Below are positions 25,055 to 29,329 of a DNA stretch of 29,329 bases, one piece after another; the stretch's first letter is position 1, and each line of letters opens with the position of its first letter. A program made the translations under genes and the position numbers. The stretch lies in the IMG/VR virus record IMGVR_UViG_3300025128_000221, positions 1 to 29,329 of that record. The stretch is one strand, 5' to 3'. The notes beneath the pieces were generated by a model. The model did no database searches. It was not told the DNA's origin and was given only the letters and a program-made list of their open reading frames with translations. This DNA comes from a virus.

Positions 25055-25082
25055 TTAATATAGTAAAAATAACAACTAACAA
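25055..25082 (-). promoter_or_regulatory. Weak candidate sigma70-type promoter before the capsid gene
   Basis: TTGTTA (25082 to 25077) and TATTAA (25060 to 25055) are separated by 16 bases in the AT-rich part of the only sizeable non-coding gap of the late arm. Each hexamer matches the consensus at 4 of 6 positions. Transcripts starting here would lack the upstream CCUCCU strand. Confidence 0.22.
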
Positions 25083-25103
25083 ATTTATTGACCACAGGAG
25101 GTT

Positions 25104-25119
25104 GTCGGACGCATCCGGC
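25104..25119 (-). repeat. Small hairpin in the scaffold-capsid gap
   Basis: GTCGGA (25104-25109) and TCCGGC (25114-25119) form a 6-bp stem (one G-U or mismatch depending on strand) around a four-base loop. It has no following T-run, so it is not a typical terminator. It may be part of the capsid leader fold. Confidence 0.35.
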
Positions 25120-25141
25120 CTTCGTACCAATAAAAAAGTAT

Positions 25142-25867
25142 CTAAAATATGGTTTCGCTGGTTAACGCAAGTTTACGCTCAAATTCTGCTCGGTAAGCAG
25201 CATCATATTCGTAACGAGGGTCGTTTAGCATTTCCATGACCTGTCCCCTACTTTCAAATCCGGGAGGCGCTTCGGGAGTTGTCTTGCCTTGGACTTGATT
25301 GTAGTTTGTACCTGACGCAGCTTGGTATCGCGCATACATGCCCGACATAAGAACGCGAACTTCATCGTCAGAACCACTACCAATTACGCGGTTGTACGCG
25401 TCAATTTCGGTGTCCTGTAATGAGTCCTGCATCCACTCCGTCATTTGTGTGTAGTTTTCTTCGCCACCTACGGTGTTGTAGTAGCTAAGTGTTTCTTGAG
25501 CCGTTTGAGCGTTCTGTCCTGAAATATATGAATCAACAATGGAACGATCAATACCAACGCTGCTAAGTGCTTCATAATGTTCATCACTAAGTTCGCCGTT
25601 CTCTCCGTAATATTCAGAAGCTTGTGTTAACGAGTCTGTTAATCCGGGCGCACCTTGGCCCAGTCGTTGCTCTAAGTTTTGATATGCTTGCTCAAGATCC
25701 GTCTGCGATGTAAACTTACCTAAAATTAAGTTGCTTGTATCCGGTTGTTCTTGTGCTGGTTGTTCGGGCGAACCTTCGTACGTAATACCCATAGCGTCCG
25801 CTTGCTCTTGCAAGGTCGGACCCGGATTTGCTTCGTTCGCTACGCTCGGTGTAAATTCTTCGGCCAT
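25142..25867 (-). CDS. Scaffold (capsid assembly) protein, T7 gp9-like
   Basis: A 241-residue acidic, helical protein between portal and major capsid, the fixed position of the T7-like scaffold (gp9, 307 residues). The N-terminal half is rich in Glu, Gln, Pro and Asn. A GKFTSQTDLEQAYQNLEQRL helix follows. The end, FESRGQVMEMLNDPRYEYD and AYRAEFERKL, is the conserved C-terminal helix-turn-helix pattern that binds capsid subunits in this family. By family, it guides prohead assembly and is then released. The start ATG lies 13 bases after the portal stop, with GGAG overlapping that stop (TAGGAG). Confidence 0.92.
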   Translation of the reverse strand: MAEEFTPSVANEANPGPTLQEQADAMGITYEGSPEQPAQEQPDTSNLILGKFTSQTDLEQAYQNLEQRLGQGAPGLTDSLTQASEYYGENGELSDEHYEALSSVGIDRSIVDSYISGQNAQTAQETLSYYNTVGGEENYTQMTEWMQDSLQDTEIDAYNRVIGSGSDDEVRVLMSGMYARYQAASGTNYNQVQGKTTPEAPPGFESRGQVMEMLNDPRYEYDAAYRAEFERKLALTSETIF

Positions 25868-25880
25868 TTATTATGAACTC

Positions 25881-27506
25881 CTAGGGTTCTTGTTGGGGAA
25901 TTTGGCTTTGTACAGCGGCTCTAGCAGCTTCTTCGCCACCAGTCTTACCGCCCGACATTGCAGCTTGCTGCATAGCTTGCTGCATCATCGCTTGTTGTTG
26001 CTCTTGTTGTTTTTGCTCAGCGGTCTTTACAAGACCATCTGTCTGAACACCAAGTGCTGTCGCCCTCCTCCGCAAATACTCGTCCACATTAATCATGCTA
26101 CCCAGAGCTTCGGGGCCAAACATTTGCCCCATTCCAGCCAGCATTGTGTCGAGTTTTTCTAGTTCCGCAGCGCGTCCAATTGCGTCAACGCCTACAACAA
26201 TGGTTGGGCGGACTTGATCGGGAAGAGCGGGTATTTTCTTTTGTTTCTCTAGCGTCTTAAGGATGATCTTAATAAGCGGTAGCTGAAACTCTGTACTAAG
26301 TAAAGAGAACAAACCACCAAGCGTTTTCTCAACCTGCCGGATTACTGCTTGAATCTCCATAGCAGTAACTCGCTCAGCGTCACGGAACAGGTCGGTTGTA
26401 ATCATAAATGCTTTACTTAGCCGATCCTTAATCATGTTAATCGTGTTAAGCGCAACTGACAGATCAGCTTGCTTACCCACTTGCAGCACACTTACGTCAG
26501 CAGCAGAGCCCGACACAATAGCACCGTTTTCACTCTCAGCTAGGGTCTTAGCTTTTGTCGTGCCGTTTGGGCTAACCAAGAACAGCACTTTGGCACTTGC
26601 CGCAGCGCCCTCCAAGATTGCTTGGCTAAGCCCCTCAAGGCTCCGAATATCACCAATATGCTCTTCCACAAAAGATCGACCGTAATCTTCACCAGTAACG
26701 CGGGTAAAGCGAAGCGCCATGTATGGAAGTTCGTCAGGCTTAAATGAAGTCCGTGTTTTTGGGAGTTCAACATCCTCGACGGTCTGAAATACGTCATAAA
26801 CAGACTTAGCATGATTATACTTGACACAAGTATAGAGATCAGCCAAACGATCACTTGACTCGCTCTGTAGCACACTTTCTTGTATGCTTGGGTCAAGAGT
26901 GTCCAAATGTACTTTTTCTTTAATAACAATTTTATCAACCCTGCCAGACGGATGCCGTTGAACTACGTAGCTGTCAAGACGGAACGTTCGCATGTCTCCA
27001 TCTTTCGTAATTTGCACCAGAGCATTCCCTGTAACAACAAGAAGACGTAACGCTTCGTGTACAGCGGGGCGATATGCCTCTACCTCTAGTTCTTTTTGGA
27101 CTACTTGTTCGATATTACTAAGGTTGCGTTCAATCTCACCGACAATGTTGGGGTCACCTAGCTCCGCCTTAGCCTTCTCGTCAACAACAAGCCTAAAAAA
27201 GCTTTGGTTGGGCGGCAGCAAAGACATCAGCAAGTTTGCTGCCATAGTGTTGACACCACGCGCCCCAAGCGACTGATATGGTTGATATAGTTCGTTATAT
27301 CCCCCTGTGTTCATTGTATGCGCCGGGGGCATAAGCGCCGGAATAGTTAGCTTTGCCGAGTCCTCTGCTCGGTTAACAAACGACGAACGATATTGAGTTA
27401 GTTTTTCATATACAGCTTTCGGGCTAAGCTCCGCAGGGGTTTCTTGGCTAGTTTTTTCAATACTGCGCCGTGATGCACCTGCGTTATATAAGTTACTTCC
27501 GTCCAT
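25881..27506 (-). CDS. Portal (head-tail connector) protein, T7 gp8-like
   Basis: The 541-residue protein is nearly the same length as T7 gp8 (536). Family traits: YEKLTQYRSSFVNRAEDSAKLTIPALMPP near the N-terminus (a helix and a pocket before the wing), GARGVNTMAANLLMSLLPP, and ERVTAMEIQAVIRQVEKTLGG in the stem/crown part. A Gln-rich low-complexity tail follows (QKQQEQQQAMMQQAMQQ). By family, twelve copies form the DNA entry channel that docks TerL. The start is ATG at 27506, with only a weak AAGTAAG-type ribosome site upstream. Confidence 0.94.
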   Translation of the reverse strand: MDGSNLYNAGASRRSIEKTSQETPAELSPKAVYEKLTQYRSSFVNRAEDSAKLTIPALMPPAHTMNTGGYNELYQPYQSLGARGVNTMAANLLMSLLPPNQSFFRLVVDEKAKAELGDPNIVGEIERNLSNIEQVVQKELEVEAYRPAVHEALRLLVVTGNALVQITKDGDMRTFRLDSYVVQRHPSGRVDKIVIKEKVHLDTLDPSIQESVLQSESSDRLADLYTCVKYNHAKSVYDVFQTVEDVELPKTRTSFKPDELPYMALRFTRVTGEDYGRSFVEEHIGDIRSLEGLSQAILEGAAASAKVLFLVSPNGTTKAKTLAESENGAIVSGSAADVSVLQVGKQADLSVALNTINMIKDRLSKAFMITTDLFRDAERVTAMEIQAVIRQVEKTLGGLFSLLSTEFQLPLIKIILKTLEKQKKIPALPDQVRPTIVVGVDAIGRAAELEKLDTMLAGMGQMFGPEALGSMINVDEYLRRRATALGVQTDGLVKTAEQKQQEQQQAMMQQAMQQAAMSGGKTGGEEAARAAVQSQIPQQEP

Positions 27507-27525
27507 TGTATATACTTACTTAAAC

Positions 27526-27702
27526 TTAAACTTGTGCGCTTGTGGTCGGTGCGATTCCCGACATAGAAGCGCGGCGTTTGACTAGCATTTGGCTGCGTCT
27601 AGCTTTAGCCTCCGACACACCGGAAGATTCTTCAAGTTCGGCGGGTTTCTGTACCATCGGAGGCTTCGGGGGTTCCGGAGCTTTCGGAGTCATAATGCAC
27701 AT
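27526..27702 (-). CDS. Small proline-rich protein just before the portal gene
   Basis: The 58-residue product starts one base after the previous stop (TAATATG) and ends 19 bases before the portal start. It reads MCIMTPKAPEPPKPP, then an acidic stretch (AELEESSGVSEAKA) and a basic end (RRSQMLVKRRASMSG). Short proline-rich MC...P-P proteins with basic ends are common just upstream of the portal in T7-like phages. T7 has gene 7.3, a tail assembly protein, at the same place; the relation is positional only. The tight junction and codon composition support a real gene. Confidence 0.65.
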   Translation of the reverse strand: MCIMTPKAPEPPKPPMVQKPAELEESSGVSEAKARRSQMLVKRRASMSGIAPTTSAQV

Positions 27703-27703
27703 A

Positions 27704-27871
27704 TTAGTATCCTTTTGCGCGGGGTGTGCGCGGTTTACGGGGAACGGGTTTACGGCTTCGTACGCTTCTGGAGTTCATTGACATGCTTGCGCCTGTTCTG
27801 GCTGCATGCAATTTGGCCGCACGGATACCTGCTTTAGTATAAGGGAATGATTTACCACCGACTGTAGGCAT
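27704..27871 (-). CDS. Small basic protein (GGKSFPYTKAGIRAAK motif)
   Basis: From the ATG at 27871 the product has 55 residues; the frame extends further, but only into the preceding gene. MPTVGGKSFPYTKAGIRAAK is a recognisable recurrent pattern of small basic phage proteins of unknown function. An Arg/Lys/Pro-rich tail (RSRKPVPRKPRTPRAKGY) follows. It is likely nucleic-acid or virion associated. Both junctions are TAATATG, with one base between genes, so translation is probably coupled. Confidence 0.72.
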   Translation of the reverse strand: MPTVGGKSFPYTKAGIRAAKLHAARTGASMSMNSRSVRSRKPVPRKPRTPRAKGY

Positions 27872-27872
27872 A

Positions 27873-28220
27873 TTAGTAGATAAAGTGCATTGTACACGCG
27901 TTATCACTACCAGACGTATCTAGTAGGTAGAATTCGTGGGGGATTGCGCCTTTGTTAACAACGCCAACTTTTGTTGAGTTAGCGTTCTGAAACTCGGCAC
28001 TCATGATAAGAGATCGGTACGTAGAGGATCCGCTCATTTTCATTTCAAATTTAACAGCGGTTGCTGTCGCAATTAAAAGGATACACTTAGCGTTTCCGGG
28101 GTAGTACGGACCAGAACGGTTACTTGCAGGAACATTTACGTCAATAGTTTTAACGTGCTTTGCTGCGTCAGCAGAAGTTGAGTCACCCTGAACTTGATTA
28201 ATAAAATTACGATCAGCCAT
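27873..28220 (-). CDS. Small beta-rich protein, paralogue B of a tandem pair
   Basis: From the ATG at 28220 the product has 115 residues (MADRNFINQVQGDST...). It is clearly related to the gene immediately upstream. Shared blocks are the MAD[RK] start, AAKH.. TI.V.VP, GPYYPGNAK, [IV]LL[IL]AT, VGV[VI]N, PHEFYL.DT and a CTM.FIY end. It lacks about 16 residues before the YYPGNAK block that the other copy has. The function is unknown. The position before the portal and the beta-rich composition suggest a virion or head-decoration role, which is inference. Confidence 0.75.
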   Translation of the reverse strand: MADRNFINQVQGDSTSADAAKHVKTIDVNVPASNRSGPYYPGNAKCILLIATATAVKFEMKMSGSSTYRSLIMSAEFQNANSTKVGVVNKGAIPHEFYLLDTSGSDNACTMHFIY

Positions 28221-28228
28221 AGTAGTAT

Positions 28229-28630
28229 CTAGTAAATAAAGTACATTGTGCAAACGTTGCCAGATCCACCGACAGCCGTGTCATATAAATAAAACTCATG
28301 GGGCATAGTCTCTTCGTTAATAACGCCGACATTTGCGTTAGTTGCCTCTTGATATTCTCCGGGCATTGTTAGCTGACGCATTACGGTAACCGCTGCCCCA
28401 CCTGATCCGCCGCTGCCGTTCATCCAAAACTGTACACTGTCACCCGTTGCAAGCAAAAGTACAGCCTTAGCATTACCGGGGTAGTAAGGACCAGCACACG
28501 CCGCTACGTTTGCAGGGGGATTAGACGCATGACCATCAGGAACCGTTACGGTAATAGTGGTGGTATGCTTTGCTGCCTCCGCTGCGGTTCCATCCTCCTG
28601 TGTTGCGTTATAGTAGCTTTTGTCGGCCAT
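28229..28630 (-). CDS. Small beta-rich protein, paralogue A of a tandem pair
   Basis: The product has 133 residues, starting MADKSYYNATQEDGT with the ATG 2 bases after the previous stop (TAACTATG). It shares the GPYYPGNAK, PHEFYLYDT and CTMYFIY blocks with the following gene. It also has a Gly/Ser-rich loop (NGSGGSGGAA) and a Pro/Ala/Cys insert (NPPANVAACAG) absent from the shorter copy. No known family is recognised. A tandem duplication followed by divergence is the simplest explanation. A capsid surface or tail accessory protein is possible from its place in the structural operon. Confidence 0.78.
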   Translation of the reverse strand: MADKSYYNATQEDGTAAEAAKHTTTITVTVPDGHASNPPANVAACAGPYYPGNAKAVLLLATGDSVQFWMNGSGGSGGAAVTVMRQLTMPGEYQEATNANVGVINEETMPHEFYLYDTAVGGSGNVCTMYFIY

Positions 28631-28632
28631 AG

Positions 28633-28812
28633 TTATGCTTCTTTGTGGTTTTGTTCTTCGTAAAGTTTAATAAGAAAACGAACCATTTCTCGTTTTCCCG
28701 CGTAGTTGTGTATCTGTTCTAGGGTTTCGTCCGGTTTGGCGCAGCGCTCTGGACAAACCTCATTAAGTTTCTGGATTAGTACTGCCGGAAGGTACGGCCA
28801 CTCGTCGTTCAT
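28633..28812 (-). CDS. Small helical protein, 59 residues, unknown role
   Basis: It starts at the ATG at 28812, in the same frame as the LysM gene that ends 27 bases upstream. It reads MNDEWPYLPAVLIQKLNEVC, PERCAKPDETLEQIHNYAGK and REMVRFLIKLYEEQN, so mostly amphipathic helix with two cysteines. A purine-rich tract (AAGAAGAAAAAGAA) precedes the start. I recall similar short proteins in marine podoviruses but know no function. Genes on both sides are close (2 bases on one side). Confidence 0.72.
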   Translation of the reverse strand: MNDEWPYLPAVLIQKLNEVCPERCAKPDETLEQIHNYAGKREMVRFLIKLYEEQNHKEA

Positions 28813-28839
28813 TTCTTTTTCTTCTTGCCCCCACGGGGT

Positions 28840-29329
28840 TTACTTTTCTTGCTTCACGCCATCACTAACATCCATTGGTTGGGGACTACTGGCGCTGGCT
28901 TTTGTTCCGATGTCCATTGTGTACGTACTGCTCCGCACAAGGTCTGTACGGTCTACGTTCTCTAAGTCAACCTTGCCGGGGACACCATCAGCGGGAATAA
29001 ATAGTCGTTGTCCGGGGACAATCCTGTCGGATGTTAGTCCGTTAGCATTGCTAATCTCGGTATGGCGACTACCCTTACCCCACAGTTTTTTTGATATTTT
29101 CCATAACGAATCATCTTTCTGCACCGTATAAAAATTGGCGTTAGGATCACCCCCTTTAGTAATAGAGTCAGGGAGTCCCGTTTGCCTCTTCCGGGCCCCC
29201 ACTTGTGTATAGTACGGATCATCGGGAGTGTACGGGGTACGGTCAGTTGAATCCCATATTTTCCGGAACTCCGAGTGATACTCGTTTAGATTGTCTAACT
29301 TCTCGCCTGTTTTAATGGCCCAACTAGGT
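28840..29329 (-). CDS. LysM-domain protein (5' end cut by window)
   Basis: The frame is open to the right edge, so the true start is outside the window and at least 162 residues are visible; the GTG at 29202 is internal. A LysM peptidoglycan-binding domain lies at about 28993-29135: FYTVQKDDSLWKISKKLWG, a TEISNANGL helix, then RIVPGQRLFIP. The last 50 residues are polar and lack a catalytic motif. The part before the LysM (EKLDNLNEYHSEFRKIWD) is charged and helical. By family, LysM binds cell-wall glycan. It may be a tail- or core-associated protein or an endolysin piece; any catalytic domain would be to the right. It precedes the structural operon. Confidence 0.82.
   Translation of the reverse strand, partial: PSWAIKTGEKLDNLNEYHSEFRKIWDSTDRTPYTPDDPYYTQVGARKRQTGLPDSITKGGDPNANFYTVQKDDSLWKISKKLWGKGSRHTEISNANGLTSDRIVPGQRLFIPADGVPGKVDLENVDRTDLVRSSTYTMDIGTKASASSPQPMDVSDGVKQEK

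Larger units (their letters stand above)
25037..25101 (-). promoter_or_regulatory. Inverted repeat that could sequester the capsid Shine-Dalgarno
   Basis: On the - strand, CCTCCTGTGG (25101 to 25092) can pair with CCATAGGAGG (25046 to 25037): ten base pairs, one of them G-U, enclosing 45 bases. The second arm contains the capsid ribosome site. A competing local stem (GACAAC with GTGGTC, 25106 to 25090, one mismatch) would put CUCCU in a loop, and a third hairpin sits at 25104-25119. Together these could make a translational switch for capsid synthesis. This is base-pairing inference only. Confidence 0.4.

Noticed and set aside
25731-26162. 143-residue + strand ORF over the scaffold and portal genes
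   Set aside because: It is fully antisense to two well-supported structural genes, low in complexity (Ser/Leu/Cys runs) and has no ribosome site or family resemblance.
28828-28850. CCCC-AC-GGGG followed by a T-rich run on the + strand, looking like a terminator
   Set aside because: The stem is only three to four pairs with a tiny loop, and no + strand gene ends here.
28706-29131. 141-residue + strand ORF over the LysM and 59-residue genes
   Set aside because: Antisense to a clear LysM domain; no motif of its own.
1-29329. tRNA genes, CRISPR arrays, integrase, attachment sites, insertion sequences, T7-type RNA polymerase and phage promoter repeats
   Set aside because: I looked for clover-leaf, repeat-spacer, recombinase and polymerase signatures and for a recurring promoter-like motif, and found none. 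By eye a weak tRNA or promoter consensus could be missed.

Overview
The window is part of the genome of a lytic, tailed, T7-like podovirus infecting a Gram-negative bacterium. Two gene products with an N-terminal lipobox support the Gram-negative host; a marine or aquatic origin is inference from general resemblance to marine T7-like phages. Nearly all bases are coding, and no gene-free stretch exceeds about 110 bases. Both ends are cut inside genes. No integrase, tRNA, CRISPR array, insertion sequence or T7-type RNA polymerase is visible, so membership in the Autographivirales cannot be decided from this window.

Left arm (1-8048, mainly + strand): replication and packaging genes. In order these are a primase-helicase (5' end cut off), a family A DNA polymerase, a T7 gp6-like 5'-3' exonuclease, a small Nmad1/DUF1599-like protein, a zinc-knuckle protein, the large terminase subunit, an unknown 86-residue protein, a calcineurin-like metallophosphoesterase and an HEWAH mini-metalloprotease. 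Two small genes lie in this block on the opposite strand: a probable small terminase subunit (6006-6260) and an HNH-type protein (7489-7740).

Right arm (8045-29329, all - strand, transcribed right to left): virion and lysis genes in T7 order. These are a LysM protein (cut by the window edge), a 59-residue protein, two tandem paralogous small proteins, two short basic or proline-rich proteins, portal, scaffold, major capsid, tail tubular A, a 101-residue protein, tail tubular B, and equivalents of T7 gp13, gp14, gp15 and gp16 (internal core/ejection proteins, the last one 2009 residues). After these come a lipoprotein with a second hydrophobic segment, a 53-residue basic protein with a GTG start, a u-spanin-like protein, a holin-like protein and a basic protein. 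No tail-fibre gene lies between the gp16 equivalent and the lysis genes, where T7 has gene 17.

Working model (inference): the + arm copies DNA and supplies TerL, while the - arm builds the particle and lyses the cell. The arms collide with overlapping stop codons and no visible terminator. Rightmost-arm transcripts that continue past 8045 would therefore express the HNH gene and then terS, and would run antisense to the + genes. The most unusual points are terS and terL on opposite strands and overlapping tail to tail, divergent genes sharing a CATG start, a 10-base complement to the capsid Shine-Dalgarno in its own leader, and the compact lysis block.
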